Notes: generated by a model from the sequence alone, not told the origin. Positions 7,256 to 15,758 are shown, counted from the stretch's first letter. The stretch: 29,407 nt of DNA from Anaerolineae bacterium (GCA_027457205.1 DAIDTM010000016.1:1-29407); one strand, 5' to 3'. Numbers and translations are program-made.

Positions 7256-8461
7256 TTACTCGAATCGAAACCGCCACACCGCGAGTCCGAAGAATCCAGC
7301 CGCGTACGCCAGCAAGATTCCCGCCGGTGCAAGGACCGAGCCAAACGCAAGCCCGCGCACGACGATGTTCTGAAAGCCATCCATTGCCCACGCGCTCGGC
7401 ATCAAGTGTCCGATCATGGCAAACGTCTGCCCGGTGACTTCGAGCGGAAACCACGCGCCGCCCAGCGCCGAAAAGACGAACATGGCGATGCGCGACCACC
7501 ACGCTGCCTGGTCTTCGACTTTCGCCAGCACGCCGATTAACAGACCCAGACTCGCCGTCCACAGCGCCAGCGCCGCCATCACGAGCGCGATGGCGAGCGG
7601 CTCGCGCGCATAGTTCACTCCAAAGACCATCTGCCCGACGAGCACCAGCAACAGTTCTTGCGCGAACACCACGACGAACATTGCCAGGACGTGTCCCGCG
7701 ATGATTTCGGCGCGGCTCATCCCGGTCGTGATCATCCGTTGCAGCGTGCGCGTTTTCCGCTCGGTCACCAGCAGCATAGCGGTAGTCGTCAAGCCAAAGA
7801 CCGCAAACATCACCATCATTCCCGGCGATGATTGCGCGAACGAACTTGGCGCGCTTGACGTTTTCGCCGCGTACGCGTCTTCCATCGTCACGGTGAGCTG
7901 CGGATCGCGCCACGCGTGACTCGCTTCCGCGATGGCGTTCAGCATCGTCGTTTGACGCGCTGCGTCGCTCGAAAATGGCTGCACCGCGTTTATTTGTTCA
8001 ACGCTCAATTTACCTACCTGCGCCATACTGAGCACCCGCGCAACAATCGCTTGCACGGCTTGACGCGCCGTCGCGCCGCCCGGCGTGTTCACGTCGGCAA
8101 TCAGTTTGAGATTCACCGTGTCGCCGGCGAGCGTCCCCGCGCTAAAGTTTGCCGGCACGATGAGCGCGGCGGCAAGCGTGCCCTGCTGCACCTGCTCCGC
8201 TGCCTGCGTTTCATCGGTTGCCGATACCACGCGCAGCGTCTTGCTTTCGTTCAGCATCGACTGGAGATTCTGGCTCAAGATTCCCGACGCATCGGCGGTG
8301 ACAAAACCCAGCGGCAAGCGCGAGTCCGTTTGAGTTCCGCGTCCAAGCGCAAGTCCCATAAAGCCGGTGAACACAATCGGCATAATGACCAGGAACAGCG
8401 CCGACTTTTTGTCTCGGATGATTTGGGATAGGTCTTTGAGCGCCAAATCGATTACCCGCAT
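7256..8461 (-). CDS. ABC-2 type transporter permease (second permease of the exporter)
   Basis: A 401-residue inner-membrane subunit of an ABC exporter. It starts MRVIDLALKDLSQIIRDKK, has an N-terminal transmembrane helix, a large extracytoplasmic domain (about 40-220) and five to six C-terminal helices with the ABC2_membrane signature (TERKTRTLQRMITTGMSR). The ATG at 8461 has GGGAG seven to eight bases upstream; an 18-codon upstream extension is not supported. It follows the first permease by 13 bases. The substrate is unknown. Confidence 0.9.
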   Translation of the reverse strand: MRVIDLALKDLSQIIRDKKSALFLVIMPIVFTGFMGLALGRGTQTDSRLPLGFVTADASGILSQNLQSMLNESKTLRVVSATDETQAAEQVQQGTLAAALIVPANFSAGTLAGDTVNLKLIADVNTPGGATARQAVQAIVARVLSMAQVGKLSVEQINAVQPFSSDAARQTTMLNAIAEASHAWRDPQLTVTMEDAYAAKTSSAPSSFAQSSPGMMVMFAVFGLTTTAMLLVTERKTRTLQRMITTGMSRAEIIAGHVLAMFVVVFAQELLLVLVGQMVFGVNYAREPLAIALVMAALALWTASLGLLIGVLAKVEDQAAWWSRIAMFVFSALGGAWFPLEVTGQTFAMIGHLMPSAWAMDGFQNIVVRGLAFGSVLAPAGILLAYAAGFFGLAVWRFRFE

Positions 8462-8474
8462 TTTGGGTCTCCCA

Positions 8475-8822
8475 TCACGCAAAGCGTTTGCGGAAATTGA
8501 ACGCGCCAATCGCAAAAAACACGCTGCCTATTGCCAGCATCACGAGTACTGGCAAAACCACATCGCCCGCACCTGCGCCATCCAGCGCGAGTTTCCATCC
8601 GCGCAGCGCCCAGCCCTGCGGCATCGCCAGCGTCAGCGTATCGAACGCGGCAGGCATTGCGACAGCGGTCGTGAACAAGCCGCCCAACATTCCCGTCGTG
8701 CTGAGCACGCCGCCAATCACCGGTCCGGCTTGACGCGCCGTCTTGATGAACGAAACGAGCATCACGCCAAATCCAGCCGCCGCGACCAGCAATCCGATGG
8801 CGACGAGGAGTACTGTAGCCGG
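8475..8822 (-). pseudogene. C-terminal part of the first ABC-2 permease, cut off by an in-frame TAG
   Basis: This frame directly continues that of the upstream 307-codon piece after TAG at 8823-8825, and restores the missing last membrane helices (VLLVAIGLLVAAAGFGVMLV and later PQGWALRGWKLALDG). A normal ABC-2 permease would be about 423 residues in one piece. A TTG at 8792 could restart translation but has no clear ribosome-binding site. Whether the two parts are made together by readthrough, or the gene is dead, cannot be told from sequence. Confidence 0.75.
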
Positions 8823-9746
8823 CTATCCCCAATTGATCTTGAACAGCAGCGCCGAGACGATCATCAGGACGATCACCTGGACGGCGATGGTCACGAACAC
8901 GGATGCGAACTTGCCAGCGAGAACGGTCGTGCGCGAGGTCGGCGTGGTAAACAGACGTGCTAGCGTCCCCTCTTCGTCTTCGCGCAGAATCGTCTGCGCG
9001 GCATTCGCGCCGGTAAAGAACACAAACATGATCATCATGCCCGCCATGATCTTGCCCATCATATCCGCAATCGGATCGCGTCTGACCTGGTTGGCAGACG
9101 CCGCGGGCGCTTGCACCGCGAGCAGTGGGTTGGTGCTGTGGCGAAGATTTCTCTGCATCTCGGCGTACCACGCCGAATAGTCTTGGAACATGGCGGCTTG
9201 CGCGGTTGGCTCAAATTTCTTTCCCGTTGCCGTCATTTGATCACTCACGACCTGGAGCGCGATCTTGCCGCTCGTAACGCCGTCGAGGAACAAGCCCATT
9301 ACGTCCTGCACGAACGCCGGACCGATCGTAAGCGTCGGGTCGTGCAGGATCGTGATGGTCGCTCGCTCGGTGGGCGAGAGCGCGGCATCGGACAAGTTCG
9401 CCGGCACGATTATCGCGACATCGATCTCGCGCGCGTTCAACGCGGCGCGCGCGCTCGCTTCGTCGGCGATCTCGCTCACCTGAAGCCAACTGGGCATCGC
9501 GGGATCACGCAGAAAACCGGGAATCGTCTTGCCCAGTTGCAGCAAGTTTTGGTGCGGCTGATCGAGATTCACCACCGCGACGCGGAGCGTCGGTAGATTG
9601 AAACGTCCCACGCCCGCGCTCAAACCGCCGAACGCAAAATAGATCAATCCTGCAATCAAGAGCGGCACGGCAAACATCATTCCGAGCGCGAACGTGCTGC
9701 GGAAGGATTGGGTGAGGTCTTTTAGCGCAATGTCTAGGATTTTCAT
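8823..9746 (-). CDS. ABC-2 type transporter permease, N-terminal 307 residues (prematurely ended)
   Basis: The product starts MKILDIALKDLTQSFRSTFA, closely parallel to the second permease, with one N-terminal helix, a large extracytoplasmic region and the ABC2_membrane segment LREDEEGTLARLFTTPTSR. It ends ALLFKINWG at a TAG. The homologous frame continues for 115 codons to a TGA at 8475, so the stop is a nonsense codon inside the conserved membrane domain. The ATPase stop lies nine bases upstream of this ATG and is in the same frame. As it stands the protein lacks several helices. Confidence 0.85.
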   Translation of the reverse strand: MKILDIALKDLTQSFRSTFALGMMFAVPLLIAGLIYFAFGGLSAGVGRFNLPTLRVAVVNLDQPHQNLLQLGKTIPGFLRDPAMPSWLQVSEIADEASARAALNAREIDVAIIVPANLSDAALSPTERATITILHDPTLTIGPAFVQDVMGLFLDGVTSGKIALQVVSDQMTATGKKFEPTAQAAMFQDYSAWYAEMQRNLRHSTNPLLAVQAPAASANQVRRDPIADMMGKIMAGMMIMFVFFTGANAAQTILREDEEGTLARLFTTPTSRTTVLAGKFASVFVTIAVQVIVLMIVSALLFKINWG

Positions 9747-9755
9747 CGTGGCTCT

Positions 9756-10700
9756 CTAGTCGCGCAGCGCGCGCCCGGTCAAATGCAAAAAGACCGCTTC
9801 GAGATTCGGCTCGTGGATTTCGACCGACGTAATGCGTCCGCCCGCGCGCGTTGCCGATTCAAACAGGCGCGGCAGCACGCGATTGCTGTCATCCGCCAAG
9901 ACGGTCAACTTGCCATCGCTGCCGGTCACGCGCGACACGCCTTCGACGTGTTGCCACGCGTCCATCACTCGATTCGCTTCGACGTTGAGCGTCAGTTCCA
10001 GCCGCGCTTGCTCGCCCACCAGTTTGATGAGTTCGTCGTGCGTGCCGAACGCGATCACCTTGCCGTGATCCATGATCGCAATGTGATTCGATAGCTCGGC
10101 GGCTTCTTCCATATAGTGCGTCGTGTACAGCACGGTCATCCCTTGCCGGTTCAAATCCTTCACGTTGTCGAGAATGTGACGGCGGCTTTGCGGATCGATG
10201 CCGACGGTTGGCTCGTCCATGATGACGACCTGTGGCTTGTGCAGCAACGCCACGCCGATGTTGACGCGGCGCTTCATCCCACCGCTAAACGTGTCGATGC
10301 GCCCTTTCTGCCGGTCCGCCAAGCCGATGACCTGCAGCGTCTCATCGACGCGCTGCTTGAGCGCGCTGCCGCGCAGACCGTACATCTTGCCCCAGAACGT
10401 CAGGTTCTCGCGCGCGCTGAGATCGGGATAGAGCGCGAGGTCTTGGGGCACGACGCCGAGCGCCTTCTTCGCTGCCGCGCCGTCGCTTCGGATCGAGTGT
10501 CCCATCACGAACGCGTCGCCATCCGTCGGCGCGAGCAGACCGGCAAGCATCGAAATCGTGGTGCTTTTGCCAGCGCCATTCGGTCCGAGCAGACTCAAGA
10601 TTTCGCCTTGCTGGACCGCGAAGGAAATGCCTTGCACCGCCAAATGTTCGCCGAAATTCTTGGTCAGCTTTTCAACTCGAATTGCCTTACCGTTCTGCAT
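9756..10700 (-). CDS. ABC transporter ATP-binding protein (DrrA/CcmA-like)
   Basis: The 314-residue nucleotide-binding subunit of the exporter. Motifs in order: Walker A GPNGAGKST (39-47), Q-loop VVPQD (Q86), signature FSGGMKRRV (138-146), Walker B VVIMDEP (158-164), and H-loop TTHYMEE (H195). The C-terminal 100 residues match the DrrA-type regulatory extension. The ATG at 10700 has AGGAG eight bases upstream. The gene ends in TAG, with the permease gene beginning nine bases later. It lies 25 bases after the flavodoxin pseudogene, which was probably the first gene of this operon. Confidence 0.94.
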   Translation of the reverse strand: MQNGKAIRVEKLTKNFGEHLAVQGISFAVQQGEILSLLGPNGAGKSTTISMLAGLLAPTDGDAFVMGHSIRSDGAAAKKALGVVPQDLALYPDLSARENLTFWGKMYGLRGSALKQRVDETLQVIGLADRQKGRIDTFSGGMKRRVNIGVALLHKPQVVIMDEPTVGIDPQSRRHILDNVKDLNRQGMTVLYTTHYMEEAAELSNHIAIMDHGKVIAFGTHDELIKLVGEQARLELTLNVEANRVMDAWQHVEGVSRVTGSDGKLTVLADDSNRVLPRLFESATRAGGRITSVEIHEPNLEAVFLHLTGRALRD

Positions 10701-10725
10701 TGTTTTCACTCCTGGCAGCCAGAGA

Positions 10726-11047
10726 TTAGATCGCGCCTTGCCCAAATGTCGAATACACGCTCTCTGCCCACGCGCGAATCTTGTTCCAATCGCGCAGATC
10801 CTGCTCTTGCGCCTTCATCGCTTTGGCGAGCAGGTTCTCAAAAATCGAGAGCTTGGCGTAGTCGAGTCTGCCGGCAAAAAACGTTTCGGTCTTGGGCGTC
10901 ACGATTTTCCGCACGGGCTCGGTGTACGTTGCGCGTACTCAGCCGCGCTCGATTATTCTTGACGAATTCGACTGCCTCCGGCAGCCACTGTCCCATTCGA
11001 ATCGCACCGCTCTTGCTGGCATACGCGACGAGAATTCGGTTGTCCAT
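10726..11047 (-). pseudogene. Flavodoxin-domain (HemG-like protoporphyrinogen oxidase) gene with two internal deletions
   Basis: Three blocks of a roughly 175-residue flavodoxin family are recognisable but joined wrongly. MDNRILVAYASKSG, the start of the FMN-binding loop, is fused in frame directly to AIRMGQWLPEAVEFVKNN. This is then followed out of frame by YTEPVRKIVTPKTETFFAG and DWNKIRAWAESV. The parts between, including most of the FMN loop and the second strand-helix units, are missing. The start with GGGAGGG nine bases upstream is intact. It appears to be a dead gene at the head of the ABC exporter operon. Confidence 0.75.
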
Positions 11048-11314
11048 CGTTGAATTCCCTCCCAAGGTATTTTGAGTCATTGCGATTTTTGGTTCGCGCG
11101 TGGCTGCCCAGCCCACCCTGCTGCACGTCAGCACGCTACCGCCGCCGACCGCGCAGCCCAGCTTGTTCGATTGCTTGTCATCCTATCACCGGATGTCCGG
11201 CATCGCATCACGCAAAAGAAGTACTCGCGGCTCAAACTTTTGAAGGAGAACATTCCTCGCCCAAATGGGGGATGGAGCATCGACGGCGCGCCGCGTTGAC
11301 GAACGCCAACGTGC
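11048..11314. other. Intergenic stretch without a recognisable gene
   Basis: I see no gene with family support here on either strand. It is the leader between the divergent flavodoxin pseudogene and the promoter of the next unit. Confidence 0.4.
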
Positions 11315-11343
11315 TTGACCTCTTAGGTAACGCGTGGTATAAT
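11315..11343 (+). promoter_or_regulatory. Consensus promoter of the DUF6788/surface-protein unit
   Basis: TTGACC (11315-11320) and a perfect TATAAT (11338-11343) are 17 bases apart. Transcription would start near 11350, giving a leader of about 50 bases before the ATG at 11401. Confidence 0.75.
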
Positions 11344-11360
11344 GCAGTCAGTTACCTAAG
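11322..11360. promoter_or_regulatory. Perfect 10-bp inverted repeat straddling the -10 box (candidate operator)
   Basis: CTTAGGTAAC (11322-11331) and GTTACCTAAG (11351-11360) are exact reverse complements. They flank the TATAAT: one arm fills the -35/-10 spacer and the other covers the start site. The arms are centred about 29 bases apart, close to three helical turns, as expected for a dimer or paired dimers on one face. The binding protein is unknown. Confidence 0.6.
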
Positions 11361-11400
11361 CAGGGGACGAACGCCGCTTTATCTTCTATGGTGCAAAACA

Positions 11401-11748
11401 ATGCCCCGGTCAAAGAGACCCAGCCCGCTGACCCAGCTCAGCGAAAAAGAAATCCAGCAGCTGCGCGAGATCGACGAACGGCTTCATCGCGTCGTGCAGG
11501 AGCGCCGCGCCAGTTTGCCGCGCCCCGCCGTTCACGCCGAGCAATCGTTCGGCTCCATTACGTTTCGCTACGAAACCGTCCGCTGCGGCAAAAAGAATTG
11601 CACCCGTTGCCCGCACGGTCCTTATTGGTACGCGTATTGGAAAGAGGGCGGACGCACGCGCTCGCGTTACGTGGGGCGCGTCCTGCCCGAATCGGCGCGC
11701 GCGGTCTATGAAGAAAAGCAGCGCGCCAAGCTCGAGAAGAAGAAATAG
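11401..11748 (+). CDS. Small Cys-rich DUF6788-type protein
   Basis: A 115-residue protein. The N-terminal half is charged and probably helical (LTQLSEKEIQQLREIDERLH). The C-terminal half has a compact cysteine motif in RCGKKNCTRCPHGPYWYAYW (C-x4-C-x2-C) followed by GGRTRSRYVGR. This pattern resembles the DUF6788 family, whose function is not established; a zinc-dependent nucleic-acid-binding role is possible but only inference. It is the first gene after an operator-like promoter, and the surface-protein gene starts 60 bases later. The stop is TAG followed directly by TGA. Confidence 0.75.
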   Translation: MPRSKRPSPLTQLSEKEIQQLREIDERLHRVVQERRASLPRPAVHAEQSFGSITFRYETVRCGKKNCTRCPHGPYWYAYWKEGGRTRSRYVGRVLPESARAVYEEKQRAKLEKKK

Positions 11749-11808
11749 TGAAACGTGAGGCGTGAAGATCACGAACTCCGTTTCACGTTTTTATTATCGG
11801 AGGCGACT

Positions 11809-13470
11809 ATGCATCGGATCATTCGACCTTTGGCGCTCCCCCGCGTGTTTTTCTTCGTGCTGATCGCCGCACTGGCGCTGGGCTTGACCGTGACGGCGAC
11901 GAACGCCGGCGGCTACGGCGAACGGCTGAGCAACGGTTCGTTCGAAGAGGGCTTTGATCCCAACGGCGTCGGCGCGAACTGGGTTGGCTTTAATAACGGC
12001 GGCTCGGCGTTCTACCATTTCCAGGACGATACATCGCCGGCGTTCAGCTTTGACGGCAGCCATTCCCAGCTGATCGAGATCAGTACCATGAATTATTACG
12101 TCACCGAGCCGGAACGGTACGCCGGGATTTATCAAACCGTTTCCGTCGTCGCCGGCACATCGTACACCTTGACGATGCACGGCGAGCTGCGCGTTCTGCC
12201 CAACGACCCCGATATGAACAACTGGGCGTACATCGTCCAGTGGGGCATCGATCCGAGCGGCGGGACCGATTGGAGCAAGGTAACGTGGAACGACGTGCCG
12301 TGGCAGAACACGTACGATTGGCTCAAGCCCGGTCCGCTGTCCGATTTTACGACGACCTTCGTCGCGCCGTCGAACAAAATCACGCTGTTCATCCGCGCGC
12401 TCAAGAAATTCCCAACGCACACGCGCGACCTCTTCGTCAATCTGGACGGCATCCGTCTCACCGGACAACTGCCAACGACGAGCGCCGCGCCGCAGGTCGA
12501 CGTGACGTGGCCCCAACTGGTTTACACGACCAAGCCGTTCCCAGTTCACGTGAGCGCGTCGGATGCAGTCGGCTTGCCCAAGATCAGTCTCTATGATAAC
12601 GACAAACTCACTTCGAGCGTGGCGTACGCCGTGGGACCGCTGACGAAACAGATCGATTTTGCCTGGACGCCGACGATCTCCGGCACGCACACACTCAGAG
12701 TCGAAGCGTTGAACGAAATGGGAATGACGACGACGGTGACTAGCACTATCAGCGTTGTGCCGATTGTCGAATTCTTCAAGAACGGTAATTTCGAAGGCGG
12801 CTTTGTGGGCAGCGCGATCGCCAAATATTGGGGCTTTTTCAACAACGGCGGACGCGATGTGTGGCAAGTGCCGTACGACGATACTTGGCTCCCCGTGGTG
12901 GCAAGCGGTCAGCATTCGCAGTTGCTTGAAATCAATACGACGATGTACGGTGAGGGCGATCCGAACCAGGAAGCAGACCGCTATGCCGGGATTTGCCAAG
13001 TAGTCACCGGCTTGACGCCGGGTGCATCGTACTATGTCACCGGCAAGGGACTGCTCCGCATCAGCGATGTCGAGAATCCAGCGCATCTTGACGATTGGAG
13101 TTACGTCGGGCAGTGGGGCTATTCGCAAGGCGCAAGCTCGGACTGCAGCGCGTGGAACAACGTGTCGAACTGGCAGACATTTCCGTGGCAGCACGTCGAT
13201 TACCGCGAATCGCCCACCAAGATCAATTCGTTCACCTACATCATCACCGCGCCGAGCGATACGCTGACGGTGTACTTTCGCGCGTGGAAGAAATGGGCGA
13301 TCGGCGCGCGCGAGATGCTGCTGAATCTCGACGACCTCAGTTTCGCCGGCTACCAGCCGTTGCCGGTGAGCACGCCAACTCCCACGCCAACAGCGACGAT
13401 AACGGCGACCGTCACCCCGACACCAACTTCCACTTCCGCGCCTACTCCGACTCCAACGCCGGGGCAGTAA
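11809..13470 (+). CDS. Secreted surface protein with two homologous beta-sandwich-like modules
   Basis: A 553-residue protein with an N-terminal signal peptide (hydrophobic stretch VFFFVLIAALALGLTVTA then TNAGG). Two similar modules follow (about 40-220 and 320-535). Each begins with NG-SFEEGF or NGNFEGGF, has a WVGFNNGG or WGFFNNGG turn, HSQLIEI or HSQLLEI, and RYAGI, and ends with LFVNLDGI or MLLNLDDL. They are separated by an Ig-like segment. The C terminus is a Thr/Pro repeat tail (TPTPTPT) typical of wall-spanning linkers. The start has GGAGG five bases upstream. The modules resemble carbohydrate-binding-type jelly rolls, but the ligand is unknown. Confidence 0.85.
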   Translation: MHRIIRPLALPRVFFFVLIAALALGLTVTATNAGGYGERLSNGSFEEGFDPNGVGANWVGFNNGGSAFYHFQDDTSPAFSFDGSHSQLIEISTMNYYVTEPERYAGIYQTVSVVAGTSYTLTMHGELRVLPNDPDMNNWAYIVQWGIDPSGGTDWSKVTWNDVPWQNTYDWLKPGPLSDFTTTFVAPSNKITLFIRALKKFPTHTRDLFVNLDGIRLTGQLPTTSAAPQVDVTWPQLVYTTKPFPVHVSASDAVGLPKISLYDNDKLTSSVAYAVGPLTKQIDFAWTPTISGTHTLRVEALNEMGMTTTVTSTISVVPIVEFFKNGNFEGGFVGSAIAKYWGFFNNGGRDVWQVPYDDTWLPVVASGQHSQLLEINTTMYGEGDPNQEADRYAGICQVVTGLTPGASYYVTGKGLLRISDVENPAHLDDWSYVGQWGYSQGASSDCSAWNNVSNWQTFPWQHVDYRESPTKINSFTYIITAPSDTLTVYFRAWKKWAIGAREMLLNLDDLSFAGYQPLPVSTPTPTPTATITATVTPTPTSTSAPTPTPTPGQ

Positions 13471-13493
13471 ACGTAGCGCAGATGCGCAAAAAG

Positions 13494-13527
13494 AAACACG
13501 CGGCTTGAAACTCGAGCCGCGTGTTTT
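13494..13527 (+). terminator. Rho-independent terminator, probably bidirectional
   Basis: A perfect 12-bp stem (AAACACGCGGCT against AGCCGCGTGTTT) with a nine-base loop is followed by T residues on the plus strand. On the minus strand the A-rich bases before the stem become a T-tract. It can serve the surface-protein unit and the convergent diguanylate cyclase gene. Confidence 0.8.
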
Positions 13528-13597
13528 GCTATCGTCGGAGGTTTATCATTGCGGATGAGTGTGGGAGCGGCAAGCGCGATCTCTTCGATTATATTGG

Positions 13598-15646
13598 TTA
13601 TTCGCTTCCATCGCAAATTCTCACTCGCGCGCCTCCTTGGGCTTTGGCGGCGTACATCGCGTTATCCGCCAAGGAGAGCAGCGTTACAATTTCATGGTGA
13701 TGGGTGGGATAGGATGCCATCCCAATACTCACGGAGAGATGCACTTGGCGATTCCCAAACTCAATGGGATGTTCGCACAGCCAATCGAGAATTCGCTGGG
13801 CAACCACCGTCGCGTCTTTCTCGCTGGTGCCAGCCAGCAGGATTCCAAACTCGTCGCCCCCATAGCGCCCCACGACATCGGTCACGCGACATGCCGCCAT
13901 CATCGCGTGAGCAATATGGATCAACGCGGCATCGCCGGCGACGTGACCGTACGTGTCGTTGACTATTTTCAAATTATCTACGTCCACTAACACCACGGTC
14001 AACGGAAAATTGAAGCGGACGGCGCGAGCCAGTTCAGCGTGAAGTCGTTCTTCAAGTGTGCCTCGGTTCCACAAGCCGGTCAGCGGGTCAATCGCGGCTG
14101 CCCGTTCGAGCGCGCCGTACAACCGCGCGTTCTGCAAGGCAATCGCGGCAAGGTTGGCGAAGATCGACAACGTGCGCAGATGATTGGCGTTGAATGGACC
14201 TGCTTCGTGGCGCGACCAGATCGTGAGCCAGCCGATAAAGCGGTCGTGCGATTTCAAAGGCGCGATCGCAACAGAGCGGTTCCCCAGCTGCCGTCCAACA
14301 CCGGAGGCAAGGGCATCGGTCTGTATGTCATTGGACAAAATGGGGCTGCCTGTCTGATAAACGATTCCGTGCAATCCCTCCGTGGCGGATGCGGTTCGTC
14401 CTTTGATTGTCTCTGCATCCAGCCCCCAGGCAGCCACAAACGTACGCGTGTCCGCTCCCTCGTTGGGTATGCTCAACGCGCTTGTCTCTGCGCCCGTCAA
14501 CTGCACCGCCTTCTCTACGATCAATTCACGCGCGCGCTCGAGGTTCAACTCACGGACCAAAGCGGATCCCAGCTCCTGGACCAGCTCCAGCTCGCGGACG
14601 CGTTGGTTCAGTTCATCGTGCAAACCAGCGTTTTCGATTGCCGCCGCGGCTTGATCGGCAAAGAGTGTCAGTAAGTGCAAATCGTCTTTCGTAAAAGGCG
14701 GCTTGTCAACCGACCGGTTGACTTCGATGGCGCCGATGATTTGGTCCTCGGTGCGAAGAGGCGCAAATACTCCGTGTCGTGCGGCGCGGTTACCCGAGCT
14801 TGATGCCAGAGGATAAATTGAGACATCATTCACCAACAGAGGTTCCGCCGTGGCGATGACTCGACCTAGAATCCCTTCTTGCAGGGAATATTTCTGCCCT
14901 TGGCGGATGTCTGTGTCGATTCCGAAACCAGCGGCGCGTGTTCGTGTCTCGCGATCTGGATTGACCAGATCGATGGTCGCCCGGTCTGCCTCAAGCAGAT
15001 GGGCGACCTGTTCGATGATCAATTTGAGAATTTCGTCCCGCGCGCGCCCGCTGATCAGCACCTTGCTCATTTCTTCCAGAGTGCTGAGAGCGCGGAGTCG
15101 CTTGACCGACTCGGTATGCAGTCGGGCATTCTCGATTGTCTGAGCCGCCTGGATGGCGATTTTATTCAGCAGATCGAATTTGTGGCGAGGAAACGGGCGG
15201 CTGGGTCGCCGATTGAACGCGGATAAGCATCCAACGACTTGGCTATTCACGGCGAGCGGCGCGATCATCGCCGCGCCCGCTTCGACCTCCAGGGTTTCGC
15301 TCGAGGTTACCCTGCCGTTGCTAATCAGATCGTTGACCAACAAGGACTTGCCGCCATGGATGACCTGGGCGCTCAGACCTTTGTGGCTGGAACGTTCACG
15401 GCTTTGTTGCGCTTTCGCTGCTACGCCAAAAGCTGCTACATCGCTGAGCGTCTGTTGATCTGAACTGAGAAGCGACAACACCGTCACATCCGCGCCGGTC
15501 AGATGCGCGGTCTTTTCGACAATGAGGTCGAAGACCGCTTGTAGGTTTTCTACATCGGAAACAAGCTGGGCTACTTCTTGGAGACCAGTGAGTTCATCCA
15601 ATGGCTGGGTCGCGTTTTCGTTTAGGGCGCCGGATTCATCGTCCAT
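13598..15646 (-). CDS. Diguanylate cyclase with three GAF domains
   Basis: A cytoplasmic signalling enzyme that makes cyclic di-GMP from two GTP. Of 682 residues, three GAF sensor domains occupy roughly 20-180, 190-345 and 355-510, each with a repeated LIVEKTAHLTGAD-like opening. The GGDEF domain fills about 520-680: DPLTGLWNRGTLEERL, then the active-site GGDEF (596-600). The inhibitory RxxD site (RVTD, 587-590) is five residues before it, so product inhibition is expected. I choose the ATG at 15646 with GAGGGA about eight bases upstream; the open frame continues 25 codons further into a palindromic region. No transmembrane segment is seen. Confidence 0.94.
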   Translation of the reverse strand: MDDESGALNENATQPLDELTGLQEVAQLVSDVENLQAVFDLIVEKTAHLTGADVTVLSLLSSDQQTLSDVAAFGVAAKAQQSRERSSHKGLSAQVIHGGKSLLVNDLISNGRVTSSETLEVEAGAAMIAPLAVNSQVVGCLSAFNRRPSRPFPRHKFDLLNKIAIQAAQTIENARLHTESVKRLRALSTLEEMSKVLISGRARDEILKLIIEQVAHLLEADRATIDLVNPDRETRTRAAGFGIDTDIRQGQKYSLQEGILGRVIATAEPLLVNDVSIYPLASSSGNRAARHGVFAPLRTEDQIIGAIEVNRSVDKPPFTKDDLHLLTLFADQAAAAIENAGLHDELNQRVRELELVQELGSALVRELNLERARELIVEKAVQLTGAETSALSIPNEGADTRTFVAAWGLDAETIKGRTASATEGLHGIVYQTGSPILSNDIQTDALASGVGRQLGNRSVAIAPLKSHDRFIGWLTIWSRHEAGPFNANHLRTLSIFANLAAIALQNARLYGALERAAAIDPLTGLWNRGTLEERLHAELARAVRFNFPLTVVLVDVDNLKIVNDTYGHVAGDAALIHIAHAMMAACRVTDVVGRYGGDEFGILLAGTSEKDATVVAQRILDWLCEHPIEFGNRQVHLSVSIGMASYPTHHHEIVTLLSLADNAMYAAKAQGGARVRICDGSE

Positions 15647-15663
15647 CGCAAAGGTCCCTCGTG

Positions 15664-15697
15664 AACCTGGGATAATTCTACTTTCCAATCCCAGGTT
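15664..15697. promoter_or_regulatory. Inverted repeat upstream of the diguanylate cyclase
   Basis: AACCTGGGAT (15664-15673) and ATCCCAGGTT (15688-15697) form a perfect 10-bp inverted repeat with a 14-base loop, starting 17 bases upstream of the ATG. It may be an operator or a leader hairpin. Confidence 0.45.
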
Positions 15698-15758
15698 AGG
15701 GAAGGGGGCTAACGGTACCAACGGCGGTCACAAAAATAACCGTAGTAAGCGCATCGAA

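Noticed and set aside
11794..13194. Minus-strand frame of 466 codons across the surface-protein gene
   Set aside because: Long only because of GC-rich codon bias; its sequence is rich in R, H and V without domains, while the opposite strand has a signal peptide and duplicated modules.
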